Part shown: piece after piece, positions 27,206 through 38,500 of the stretch | Layout of the letters: every line of letters begins with the position of its first letter | Numbering within the stretch: position 1 is the first letter of the stretch | From: Acanthaster planci | Taxonomy: Eukaryota > Echinodermata > Asteroidea > Valvatida > Acanthasteridae | Length of the DNA: 64,000 nucleotides | Direction: 5' to 3' | Assembly (NCBI RefSeq): GCF_001949145.1 | Contig: NW_019091383.1 | Coordinates: forward strand, 1,272,149 to 1,336,148 | Made by a program: the position numbers and the translations under genes | Notes under the pieces: model-generated | What the model was told of the DNA's origin: nothing | Database searches by the model: none | The model's input: the letters and a program-made list of their open reading frames with translations, nothing else

Positions 27206-27612
27206 TTATAACTGGTTTTGCTCTTACCCAACGTATGTATTAATAAACACTCTATACTCAGTGCTTGTGCTTGTCTGAGAGCTTGCGAAAAAATTCACAA
27301 GCTTACTCGTGACGTCTTAACCACTCGACCACCGAGCTTGCAGTGGGCGGCTGGCCGGTCCGAGTCAGGTGTAGCAGCAGGTACTGCGAACGATTTCAAG
27401 ATGTATTTTGCGTTGGGGAGATGTAGTTAAGACGTCTGCACTAGTAGGCAGGAGGTCGTGGGTTCGAGTCCCACCCGAGTAAGCTTTTGAATTTTTTCGC
27501 AAGCTCTCGGACAAGCGCTGAGCATACAGTGTTTGTTAATACATACGTTGGTTGAGGGAAAAACCTGTTATAAATTAACATCTCCCCAACGCAAAATACA
27601 TCTTGAAATTTT
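27206..27612. repeat. Nested inverted repeats holding two opposed tRNA-like sequences
   Basis: Outer arms of about 100 bp (27206-27309 and 27476-27574) are inverted copies, sharing for example ttttttcgcaagctctc on one strand. A second, inner pair (about 27393-27425 and 27582-27612) is also inverted and carries the motif atgtattttgcgttggggag. Between them, + strand 27421-27480 has a tRNA-like body with the B-box-like ggttcgagtcc in a perfect gtggg/cccac stem. The left copy has a tRNA A-box-like sequence on the minus strand (27311-27333, ggtcgagtggttaagacg) but lacks the B-box half. This looks like two tRNA-derived SINE copies in inverted orientation, or a foldback element that captured one. 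No intact tRNA is called, because the acceptor stem is not evident. Confidence 0.65.
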
Positions 27613-27837
27613 GAATTTTGTGTCTTGCTGGCCCACCAAGAGCTTCAAGCAATATTCCTCTTCCTATAGGCTACCGGTACTCTGGCGTTGGGGTTATTAG
27701 CGTTACCCAGTACTAAGAAAGAGAAACGACAATGTTGTATATACCCCACCCCTGCTTTTGTTTAATTCAACGTTTCTCGACTTGCCAGGAGAAAATGTAT
27801 TAATAATTTATGTGATTTTGTGCGAGTTTCGTTTCAA

Positions 27838-27966
27838 GGGGCAAAATGCATTATCAGAACACTAAAAAGACGGGTGGAGGTACAGCACTTTGTGTTAAAA
27901 GTTTCATACCAAGATAAGATCGAGACTGTGCACGTAGACAGCGTACACCTGGCATGGCCACAGTTG
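27838..27966 (+). pseudogene. Possible relic of a Gypsy-type retrotransposon integrase C-terminus
   Basis: The frame contains KVSYQDKIETVHVDSVHL followed by AWPQ. The stretch ETVHVDxxxLAW resembles the conserved TVHVDRLKPA-like segment near the C-terminus of Ty3/Gypsy integrases, which follows a short beta-rich region as it does here. No reverse transcriptase, RNase H or integrase core was found nearby and no LTR was seen, so at most this is a small fragment. The resemblance is short and could be coincidence. Confidence 0.3.
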
Positions 27967-29119
27967 GTACATGGTACGGTTGGTACCCCAGTCATGATTT
28001 GTTTTTCTTTCGTATGCGAGTGTTTGCCGCAGTCGATTATACGCAAGGAAATCCACGAAGAACTATAGATAATCCGATACTCAAAGCAGTGTCATGTTGA
28101 CGATACTGTCGTGTTGGTATGTTCCTGCCATAGGCGAATACATCCAGCCGCGGTACGGGTTGTTGACATAGTCTCCACTACATCAGTTTCTACCCTGGAT
28201 GGATGCCTAGCTCGAGAAACGAAAGAAAACACTTCACCCGGCTCATTGTAGGAGTCTATTTCGAAGTTTCGTCTATAATTCACCGGTTCACCGTGAACAA
28301 AGCGATGATTTAGATATCATTTTCATTTGAGAGTCCCACTATTTCAATACATTATGGAGTCATCGACCAACTTAACGTAACGCGCTGTCCGGTGTTCACC
28401 CCTAAATGTTGTGCTACGCAACATAGGACAAAGTAAACTCCTCAAAGTACAGCGCCGCGCCGGAGATACGTCTCATGTCGTGCCCAGACCAGGAACACCC
28501 GCATTGGGAGGGAGAAACTCGGGGTTGTTTGGGCCCCCGCAGACCCGGCATTCAATTACATTTTGTCTGATGTCTCTTTGGCCCCAAAAAAATTTTAAAA
28601 AATAAATAAAAAATTCAGCAGGGATTTCTCCTCCCGCTCTCTTTCCCTGTCTACATCCTCCAAATCGAAGCAAAGCGACAACGATTGATGGCAGGGAAGA
28701 CGCGATAGTTTACAGAACAAACCTGCTTGCAACTCGGACCTGCGGCGTGCTGGATTGGGGGTGGCTTTTGATCGCTATTCTATGGTTCACAGTAATAAAA
28801 CTAGCGAAAGAAGGAGAAAACAAATTGTCTCCTCCACTGGCATGATTGAATCTCAAGACAGCTGGGGAAAAAACACAACTGCATTTGATAAAACTTTGAA
28901 TCAAATACAAGGGTTGTGCTTGGCTGCCTATGACGGTTCTCTTTTCTCATTCTGAAGTCTTCGAGTGACCCACGAATAAAAAAAACTGTTTTGACTATAC
29001 ATCAATCGATCTAGTCACCATACCCAAAAATCTGACAAATTTGTTGACAACCTCTCACCTTTGACAGTATGTCAGTACAACATGCTTTGGCATCCACTGG
29101 ATGTTTCAGTTTTGTCGTC

Positions 29120-29375
29120 GGGGGGGGGGACATTCTTCCCCCCCAAAAAAAATGACCAAAGAAATTTACAAATAACAACTAGAGAAAAGTGATTTTTTTT
29201 TCTTTTATTTCATTTCTCTTTCCTCCCAAAGCATGTAAAAAGCCAAAAAATATTCGCCTAACGCCCAGAAAGGTGATTCTTAAAAAGTCACGCGAAAATT
29301 TTGCCCCCCGCCTACAAAAATTATACTCTACCTTTGCCCCCTCCCCGATTAATTTTATCCTTGATCTGTCCTTGT
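29120..29375 (-). mobile_element. Degenerate copy of the 50 kb-type miniature element, reverse orientation
   Basis: Read on the minus strand from 29375 the terminus is CAAGGACAGATCAAGGAT, close to the ends at 13750, 41413 and 50081. It is followed by a G-rich block and an interior with gaatattttttggcttttta and a ggaggaaag purine block, resembling the interior of the 50 kb copy. The other terminus, near the G/C runs around 29120, could not be defined. Confidence 0.45.
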
Positions 29376-30453
29376 CTGCAAATACGACATAATTCTGAAA
29401 TGATTTCACAGACGATGGCTCATGCACATGCATCGGCCCTGCTGAATGGAGCACTACAACCTACTATTGCCTCGGACGCTCGTATCATTTCGTCTGACAG
29501 GGTTTTAATTTTCATCCTTTTCCGAAAGGAAATATCCTTTCTCTGGTAATCAGAGATTGTCAAATCTGAACGGTTTTTATTACCCGGTTTGAATAAGGTG
29601 CTCAGAAATAGAGGTTTTATTTTCAACTTGAATGGTTTGGCGGGGACAAAAAAACGACCTCCGCTTGTCTTGGGTGTACGTGTACATGTATATTCACACG
29701 TCTTTCAGCGGGCTTTGACCTCACCTTAAAACGACTCTTGCCATCTCCATGGCGACTGGAAAAAAATCGTGTACCTTGTGATTATGCACAGTGGACTTGT
29801 TTTGAAAATTTTGAAACATCTCAAAAAGTGAAGACATAAAATGACTTGTGGGGTATAGCAGGTGCGGACTTTTAGACTCACGAGTAGTTCCTTTAAGTGT
29901 ATAAACACGGCAAAAATGCCTCTCACCTCAAGCAGAACTGTCTCTCAGGGTGAGAGCACTTGATGGTACGCCGACATGAGCGAGAGCCGAGTCTTTAAAA
30001 GTCCATGCGCACCGTCTGCTCTGGTGTCTGGCAGTGCTACCTTTTGAATTTATTTTCAAGGAGTGCACTTTTCAGGGCCCCTGAATGGTGCTCCATGCAA
30101 ACTGGCTAGCTTGAAGGTAAACAATATGGAAATAGATTTTAGTCATATTTTACAGTTATACTTTTAAAATGCCGGAACAGTTTTTACAGCCAATTTGCTT
30201 TACGAGTTCATTTCCAAAATACCGTAACTGAATCGACGTTTTTTCTTTCTTTGTTTTCGGACATTTACAAGACTGCGTTAGTGGTATAAACAAAGTTTTG
30301 TGGAGACACGTAAGGTCCAATGTACATGTAAAATACATGTGTAGATTTTTGAAGTGTGTAATACTATTTGGTACAATACAGCTAGAGCTGTCTGTGTAAT
30401 GTATAAGTCTCTTCAATGTTGACAATGCACTCCCATGAACTGATGAACTTTCC

Positions 30454-30561
30454 ATAAATGTACCGCGGTTGGGCTTATTTACAAATCGGCCATATTGAAT
30501 TGAAATCACTTTCAATTCAATATGGCCGATTTGTAAATAAGCCCAACTGCGGTACATTTAT
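30454..30561. repeat. Near-perfect foldback, about 52-bp arms, 4-bp loop
   Basis: The left arm, from about 30454 to 30505, and the right arm, from about 30510 to 30561, are reverse complements with a single difference (ccgcggttgg against ccgcagttgg). The spacer is tcac. Each arm includes tatttacaaatcggccatat. Such symmetry indicates a recent foldback or miniature element. No target duplication was identified. Confidence 0.9.
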
Positions 30562-31360
30562 CGTCAGTAATTTTTTTATTTTGGGCATGTGAGAACAAAA
30601 ACTGAAAGTAGTGAAATAAACTTCTTTACAAATTCATTTCATTTACGCCGATGATGAATAATTTAAAATATATGATTAGTTTTGTCTAAATGTTTTTTGA
30701 GGAGTGGTAGTCTGGCACCACCCAGCTAAAAGATTACACCGAATAAGATTTAGGGAATACGATAAAGATGGCTTCTCTGCGAATAAATTCTATTGGTTAA
30801 CAGCCAGGAGATGACCAATGTAGAGATTGGCTGCTTTACGAAATCTGACACGTCGCGGATATGTGCATTTGGCTGCGCGGGAAATTAAGACCGTTGTTTG
30901 TTTGGTTTGGAGTTTGTTCTGACCGGGTTTTGATGGACAAAATCAGCCCCCCAAATATTTCAGTGTTTCCACAAATCATCAGAAATCTAGAGCAGGGTCA
31001 ATAAATTCTGCTCTGGCGAATGAACCTTTGGTTTAACTACCTAGCGATGACACACCCGTCGATTCAAGCCCCTGGTCCAGGACCGTGCGACCTGCAAATT
31101 CGCTCGTACCTTCCGCTGGAAAGTTCTAATATCTTCGGGATGCATGACGTGATTTCCTCGAGCTCTTATTGGATAACATTTGAACGATGGGCGGGTCAAT
31201 ACTGTGCTGCCAACAATGCTTTGAGACGCCTTTACCCTAGCTTCCGCGATCAAAGCGTTGGGCTTGTCTTACTGTCACCCGCAAAAATCCCATGAGTCAT
31301 CGTCATAACCTGCTGATTAGCCCAGTGTACGTTCACCCATACCCATACGTGGGTGCCTTG
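30562..31360. other. Gene-free stretch
   Basis: No supported feature between the foldback and the next miniature element. Open frames on both strands lack recognisable domains. Confidence 0.6.
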
Positions 31361-31579
31361 GACGTTTTCCAATACTCAACTTCGGCTCCGTCTCAGGCTT
31401 CAACTGTTTTTTTACTACCTGACTTTGAAGCTGTAAGCGCACTAATTAGTCTAATAGTGCCACAAAACATCAAATAAGATGCAAGAGAACAAAAAGTTAC
31501 TGTATTCCAATTTGATTTAAACGCTTCGGGCCCACATGTGGGGATTGATTTCGGGGACGAAGTTGAGTATTGGAAAACG
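31361..31579. mobile_element. Miniature inverted-repeat element of about 219 bp
   Basis: Termini are CGTTTTCCAATACTCAACTT at the left and its exact reverse complement at the right, with two further matching bases (CG), giving 22-bp perfect inverted ends. The interior has no coding potential. No target duplication was seen in the immediate flanks, so the superfamily is open. It lies about 60 bp from the left end of the larger element. Confidence 0.75.
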
Positions 31580-31639
31580 GCTCTTGTGTTGTGTTTCTGA
31601 ATGAATGTTTTACACACAGTGAACGTGCACCGTACAGCT

Positions 31640-31960
31640 GTGCAGCTCTAGTAGTCCAAGAAAATTAGCATTCAACCTAGAACTAATTGCTATCAAAGGT
31701 TTCTCTTCAGAATGCATTTATGCTGTGTATCCAAAATGACCAGAAAAAAGTCCGAGCTAATTTGCATAAATTCAAAATGGCCACCATTTTGACAGAGTTT
31801 TGACCATATCTTGAGATATGAGACTTGCAGGAGACTAATTTTGGTGTCTATGCCCATATTTTCAAGGTCTCTGAATACAATTATTGCAGTAAAATTCTTG
31901 CTGGACATTTGGAACATGCCTGATTTGAATAAATCCTAATGGCGGCCATTTTAATTGATT
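31640..31960 (+). repeat. Left inverted end of the PIN-like/CXC element
   Basis: It pairs in reverse complement with about 34555-34922. Shared blocks include actaattgct, atgaccagaaaaa, gtccgagc and cataaattcaaaatgg. It carries ATGGCCACCAT at 31777-31787 and ATGGCGGCCAT at 31939-31949. Confidence 0.8.
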
Positions 31961-32167
31961 TTTTTTATAATATTATAAGACAGCAGATTAACTGGTTAAG
32001 AAATTTGTTACCTTTATCCATATTTCCGGTGTTTCTGATTACATTTGTATTACTGGAAATGTTAAAAAGCATTTTCCTCAGAACTGATATATGCACAAAG
32101 CCGAAGCGGCTGTCATTTAAATGTGTTCAAACGTTGATATGATGATGACGATGGAGGTTTCTTTAGT

Positions 32168-33632
32168 TCAATCTTCTGCCTCAAGATCAAAAGCTGATTG
32201 TGATGAATTGCTGCATGTTGTACCATGGCATACAAGACATGCGCCTGTACATTCAATCCCGGAGTGTTTGCAGCTACATTTTCGTGTTGAACAGTCTGTC
32301 TTGCATCCACATTTCATGACCTCTAGTAGCTCTGTTGGTGAAGGTTTTCTGTCGCTGAGCCTTGGAACATATTTCCCATTCTAGAGAATCCAACCCCAGT
32401 CTTCGGGTGAAAGACCTATGGACTGCTCTTTCCACTCCTTAATCTAATAGTACAACCGCAGACTATGGCACTGAGCTGATGATGATGTTGGTGGCAGTAA
32501 TTGTGCCGAAACAGCCATGATTCTAGCTGCCACTTTGGAACAAAATTGTTTGTATCGAAGCTGATCCAAGGATTCTGTCTGACATCCCTTGTACAGTGAC
32601 ACTAAGACTTTCTCTCCTGCTTAACAACGTTGGCCTTCTCATCTGACGTTAGTGCGTTGAACATCTCAGCATGTTCACAGAAGAATGGTTCGTTCTTCAG
32701 TTTCTTCAGAGCAAAGCCTTTGCCCAGACCAAATACCCTTGAAGTGGTCTCACAACCCAGAATGGCATGTATGAACAACATATTACGGCATACTGATGTC
32801 CCAAGTTTGGTTTTCAACTTTTTATGTCCCAAACTCTCCTCTGTTTGGAAGTTGCCTTCGGTTCAAGTGCCATGAATATATTGCAACCATTCATCTGAGC
32901 GTAGTAGATAAGGAGCACCAAGAGATCAGTTTCATCACCAACAAGGATGGTCTCTATTGTCCTTGCAGACCCACTGCAGTTTTTACTCTTAGGAGATCTG
33001 CGTCAAATCTTGCATGGATTGTCGAACAACCCGCCTTCCCAAGCTTCTCACTGAGGAGATTGATGAAGCGTGTTTTGTTCACCTCATTCGAGAGGAACTC
33101 CTCTTTTCTTGCATTCATTAACATATCTCCATCAAACTGTATGGTAGGCCCTTGAGCTCTTCCACAACGTCGTAGTTGTGGGGCATTTTTTGATGGTTGG
33201 TTGGTCTGAATATCCATCGAACACAATGGTTGTTACCATACCTCTTTAACACATAGTCAACATACTTCTGAGAAATAGTAGTATACATGTATGTGGTTCC
33301 ATGCATCCAAGGAATTCGGTGCAAAAGGGCTCCACCATCAAGTATATAGTGCACTGTGGTACTTCCAGGAGGGAGGGGCTCTTTATGCTCCACCCCCTTC
33401 CAAAGGCCATCTACAAGGGCCACTTTGTTGGCTGGCAAAGAAAGGCCTGATGACTCAAACAGGGTAGGTGGGAAACTGCATAGCTCATAAGTGAAGAGAC
33501 GCTTTTGATCATCATCTGAACGTTCTCTAATGATGGCTTCCATTCTCTGGAACGTGAGTGTTGGATCAACCTCAGAATAATAGATTCCGATTCATTGTTG
33601 ATGGACTTTTTACATATACCACAGCTCTCCAT
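32168..33632 (-). pseudogene. Disrupted transposon-borne gene with PIN/FEN1-like and CXC-like segments
   Basis: Piecing adjacent reading frames together gives one protein of roughly 485 residues, with no introns. A probable start (ATGGAGAGC at 33632) leads CGICKK. Next come SEVDPTLTFQRMEAI and FPPTLFESSGLSLP, then VHYILDGGALLHR, the remains of a VFDGY-type motif, and CSTIHARFDADLL. The acidic motif ILVGDETDLLVLL is typical of PIN/FEN1-like nuclease folds. Then come a KTKLGTS..ILGCETTSRVFGLGKG block, CHSLRLYY, a WGW motif and a C-terminal nine-cysteine stretch (about 32210-32310) resembling Tesmin/TSO1 CXC domains. Damage includes frame changes near 33590, 33220, 32950 and 32820, plus in-frame TAG codons near 32440 and 32380. 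I recall similar multicopy proteins from other invertebrate genomes, but the biochemical role is inferred only. Confidence 0.75.
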
Positions 33633-34554
33633 TGTAAATCCAAAGAGCAAGTGATCTAAGTATAAAAATCGAGTATGACATTGCTATTTCAAACAAACAT
33701 AACACCAAATGCACAAAAGGCCTATACATTTATTCATAAATAAAATAATAAAATAATGCACTTCAATAAATTCGGGTACAAGCACACTGGATGAAGTATG
33801 CTTTCTGAGTTTTCAACTTAAACTGTAATATATCAACCGTGTTAAGTGTCGGTGTAATTCAGATTGTATTGTCAGCAGTTTGTGTGGGAAAAAAGTATGT
33901 GCTTTCCCCATTCTTGTTACCTACTTAAAAGTCACAAATTTTGATTGATGTGACATCCTGTGACTTCACTTTACATGTACAGTATACCGCCAGATAGTGT
34001 TGAACATGTTACCAATTAAGAATCCTCACCTGCAATTAACCAGTAGGAAAAAAGAAAATGTGGGATTAGCAGGGACTCTGTGGAGCTAATATCTGCTCAC
34101 TGATATCAGTGATCTTGTCTGCGATATGAAAGGAAGAACACAAATACACAAAATGTGACATTCGGACTTTCTTAGTTAAATTTTTTTGCATTAGTTTGAC
34201 CAAGACTACTGTGGATTTTTGCAACTAAGCTTAATCAGCTTCTCTCAATTTAATTTATTTCCCAATAAATGCATGTAGGTATAAGCGACCATGCTTATTG
34301 GACGTTGAAATTGGTCCATTGTAAAAATTTCAAAAAAATCAAGTGCGTATTTAGTTCATAGCCAGTCACAAATTCTCACCTGCAATTCACTCTTGTTGAA
34401 ATAATATCACATTAAGTGGGATTGGGGAGGGGATTAGCTATTTTTTTCCATTTTCTTGTCTGTATTCTGTTATCTATAGAATGTAAATGTATGATATTAT
34501 TACAATATATTTGTATTTAGGGGACAGAACCTACTGGTAGTGTTAAAAAGCATG

Positions 34555-34922
34555 GAAATTCCACACTTTTTTTTCAAAATGGCGGCCATGTTGAACTCAT
34601 GCAAATTAAGGATGACAAAAAATTCTGAATTTATCAATTGTATGTTATTAAGTGTTCGTAGATCCCCAAACCTGGGCGTAGATATAACAATTATCCCGTT
34701 AAAGACACACATTTCAATTTATGCTCCAAAAAACTGCAAAATGGCGGCCATTTTGAATTTATGGAAANTTAAATATATTTCCGCAACTCGGATTTGCTCG
34801 GACTTTTTCTGGTCATTCTACATACCTCAAAGAAATGTACTGTGAAGAAACACCTTTGCTAGCAATTAGTTCCAGGTTACCCACCAAAATACCATTATCT
34901 TTCCTGGACTACAGGGCTTGCA
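34555..34922 (-). repeat. Right inverted end of the PIN-like/CXC element
   Basis: It is the reverse-complement partner of 31640-31960. It holds ATGGCGGCCAT at 34579-34589 and again at 34741-34751 within a partly repeated context (about 160 bp apart), suggesting the ends contain an internal duplication. An N at 34768 lies inside it. Confidence 0.75.
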
Positions 34923-35040
34923 CGCATGTGAACAAGAGCGGTGGACTGACATACGTACGTACGTACACAGTACGCTGGCTCTGTTTTCATAGCTTGCTCT
35001 GCATGTGGTATGCCGTATACCTGCAATACTCTTTGGCGGT

Positions 35041-35516
35041 AAATAGACCTGCAAGTTGACCCCTGATTGCGCACTTCCGGAACCTTTGGATAGGACAAAT
35101 AACGTGCAAAGATTTTAGAATTTGTAATATTTTTTTCGTTCAGTTTCTTCTTAAACAATCCAACTTGGAAAAAGGGCTTTGAAATATATTGGCTAATATA
35201 TCAGTTTATAGAAACTGAAAAGTTACCTAATCTAAAAGAGAAATATCCTTCCAAAAATTGACCCATAACTTCCAAAAATCTAAAACTCATGAACAACAGT
35301 GCAATGCCCCAGTCTCATACGCAGATGAACATTTATGATTTGAAATTTAATGATAGTCTGTCGGTAAAAGCCGAAATAAAAACAGATCAAAACATTTTAC
35401 ACAGTTTTATAATTTATAAGGTAACAAATTTAAAGCAATATTCTACTTTTACGAAAGATTCTAAAATTTTATATAACCTTTGCTGACAATTGCGTGATGT
35501 CAACTCAACAGAATCT
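35041..35516 (-). repeat. Dispersed repeat of about 475 bp, copy 1 (reverse orientation)
   Basis: Read on the minus strand, this matches 59331-59804 over its full length with frequent substitutions. Shared blocks include aatctttcgtaaaa/agtctttcgtaaaa, ttttagatttttggaagt, ttcagtttcta and, near one end, ggttccggaag followed by caggggtcaact. It has no coding capacity. Two ends of equal length in unrelated flanks imply a discrete mobile unit of unknown type. Confidence 0.75.
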
Positions 35517-38500
35517 GAAAATAAACCTGCGCCATATGTCGCAGAACAACTGAGATAACGGAAAGCGTAACACCACTTCAGCGGCGTAATCAATTGCATT
35601 TAATGTGTCACTATCATTCGATTGACCACACTATAATATCTGCACGCGCAAGGTAATTTTGTCGGTCGTTCATCTATTCTGAAAACGTCTTGTGGATGCA
35701 GTTTTCCTGGGAACCTCATTTTGGTCTTGACACGTTCCCCTTCTTTAGCCGATTTATAACTTTTCACAGAAAAAAGGCATGCCCACGTTGATTATGGAGA
35801 TATTTGGCAGCGCAGTTTTGCACGTCCTGGGAATTAAAAATTAAGAGATGGAAGAGATGGCAGAGTGGTGCCCTGACTGCCGAGATTATCCAATTAATAT
35901 CTAATTGAATTGAAGGTCGAATATCAAAAAAATAGCTTATTCAATGGATATCATGCGCCCTCAGTTCCGATCTGTAAATCCAGGATTATGTATACATGTA
36001 CTTCCCCTTTGTTGTGCCGAAGCAAGCCTAATATCTCATTCAGCGATTCTCTCATTTATATTCATTTGGCGGCTCTTCTGATGGAAGAAGTGTTTTTGTA
36101 ACAACCCTTGTCATTATTGGAATTCGTTAGAGGCGAAATTGAAGCTACTTTTCTTCCCCTGTGGTAATCATGACTCACCTGTTCTTTTTTGCGCAAACAA
36201 TATGCGGAAATCCGGACCTAATTCAAGAGTGCTCTTGTGACAACATTTTTAGCACTTGAAAGCTCCGCGGACGCTATCCCCATCTTGCCTTCTGTAGAAA
36301 CAGCATACGGTATGAAATTGCGCATGGTAAGACAGCCTTCTTCGGGGCCCGCAGCGCGCGTGAGATGCACACTTTGAGGGAGAAGCTGGCTCGAATTTCC
36401 CCCTTCCCACAAACACTCAACATGGCATAGAAACCGCGGTCCGCTGTGACGCGGTGGATTGAACTCCGCAACCCGATATTACCCCTTTACCGAATATTTC
36501 CTCGAAGAAACAGCCCCGTGCCGACCCGAGGGGCGATCTCTTGTCTGTTGCCGCTACATTTTCATCCGAATTTGTATTAGGGCTGTGAAATACGAGACCT
36601 CGGGTACTGTAAATAACACTGTTCAGGGACAAAGAAAAACATTTATGTAACTCGGTCCTCAAAGGCGGACCGTAAAACGTAGCGTGAGTTTTTGCGCTCA
36701 AATGACGAGCTCCACGTCAAATCTTTGATCTTCAGGTATAGGTCAGATATCCAAGACTATTGTGTCCAATTCTCTCGTCAACTGAGGGCAAAATCCGTCC
36801 GATGATGAGAGTAGACTCTGGGACAAATTGATAGTATCGACTGTCGAACAATTCATTCGAACTGAGGCGGAAACTTTTCCCGACAAGCCAGACAGCATGG
36901 TGGAGATCGTGCCCTTGGTTTTGTGTATAGAGATGTCTAAAAAGATAGGTTGGGGGAAGTCACCCACCAACGATTTCCCCACAAGCTTCCTGTAAATTAT
37001 TGTAGCCAAGTCATTTTCCTGCTCGTGAAGTCATTTAACACGTCGTAATTTGCATGGTCCATACATTTGTATACCTTTTCTGACATGTTTTGTCGATGAT
37101 GTGATCTATCATAATGGTATTTTGCCAAATAGGTGTGATACGTATGCTTATATTTCCATCATAATATGCTTGTGTGTCTAATTATTTAACACGGGTAAAA
37201 TTAAAACTGACGGTTTTTGGTTTTTACACAGAAAGTCCCAGATAAAGTTTTCTTGTATTTTGTAAAAAAAAAATTGTTTATGCCAATAAGTTAAATTTGT
37301 TTAAGTCAAGACGGAAGTCATGTCTTCTCCTGTCAAGTCATGTCACTCGAGTGTCATTTTTCCCAGTCAAGATTAAAGTAACAAAAATTGTTAGTCGAGT
37401 CCGATTCGGGTCCGGGTCAACAAAACTGTCCTCAGGTAGTGCCGAGTCTGTGCGCCTTCAATTCAGTTAGCGAGAGGTGGTAAATGAATTATAATTCAAA
37501 GTTTGGTGACAATTCGCACGGTTTCTAGGCACGTTTATCGGCTTTACACGAAGGTGTCAGACGATGGTATCAGACAAGGCAGGCTGTTGCTTGGTGGCAA
37601 AAGCTGTTGCCATGAGGGTACCCAATGGTGAAGGCCGTTGAGTGGTGGCAAACGTCTATTGAAATGCGCTCCCTGTTGCGCATTATAATGCAGGCACCGT
37701 TCACGCGCGGCATCCAAACTTGGACCTCGAAACCGATTTTGCAGTTACCCAAAACAGGTAAAGCCAGCATTGATTGAGAGGAGCGGTTTCTGGTTGAAGA
37801 ACATCTCAAGAGGCTGAATAAACAGTCAGGAATCTTCTGCCACTTTCCTTCTGCCGTATGTTTGACTTTGCATTGGTTTGTGCTCAGAAAGGGCCGAGTT
37901 CCCTCTCTATAAGTCAGAGAATATGCATGTCAGACGAGAATGCGGACGGTTGTCCGGGCTCGCGACTCAGGTTGACTAGGGTGTGTGTTTTGGTTTTAAC
38001 TTGTTTAGCTCTGGGATGACAACGACGATCGAAATAGTGAGTTGCTCGAGCTGTCTCTGGTGTTATTAAGATAGTTGCACGCTAAGGGAACGTCTTGTGG
38101 CTGAGTGTCTTTTGAAATGAGCACCTTGAACCATTTGACCTAAAATGTGTGTATACGTAAACTTATGCTGTTAATTATATCCGTGGATATTGGAACCATT
38201 TTGTCCTACTGCTTGATTCTTCCATTTGCATTAGCTGTGTCTTGTGACGCAATTTTCACATTTATCAAAATGCTTCACAGAAAGAAAATAGCAGGCGCAT
38301 TCCACCAAAAAAAAATAACAAGAGCCACGTGTCGACCTTCATGCATAAGTAACTGGTGGCGTAAAATCGCAACGCCGTTACCTTACGATTGACATTCTAG
38401 ACGGGTGTATGTCTTTCGACAGATTCACGATTCAGTGGTTGTGCGTGCGATGATTATAATTATTGTGCAGCCTATTTGGCCCATGTGGCGGCGCTATTTC

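Larger units (their letters stand above)
31640..34922 (-). mobile_element. DNA transposon-like element carrying a broken PIN-like/CXC gene
   Basis: Diverged inverted ends bracket a minus-strand gene. The clearest left-end block starts aacctagaactaattgct (31674), and its counterpart ends at 34878; weaker similarity reaches 31640 and 34922. The inverted similarity runs inward to roughly 31960 and 34555. The right arm has an insertion of about 23 bp relative to the left. Both arms carry two ATGGCGGCCAT-like motifs. The gene occupies 32168-33632; about 0.9 kb between it and the right arm is non-coding. No separate transposase was found, and target duplications could not be defined because the outer boundary is diffuse. 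I cannot assign a superfamily. Some Academ elements are known to encode XPG-type nucleases, so that lineage is worth comparing. Confidence 0.7.

Noticed and set aside
27421-27480. A functional tRNA gene
   Set aside because: The B box and T stem are good, but the acceptor and D arms do not fold and the sequence lies in a repeated inverted unit.
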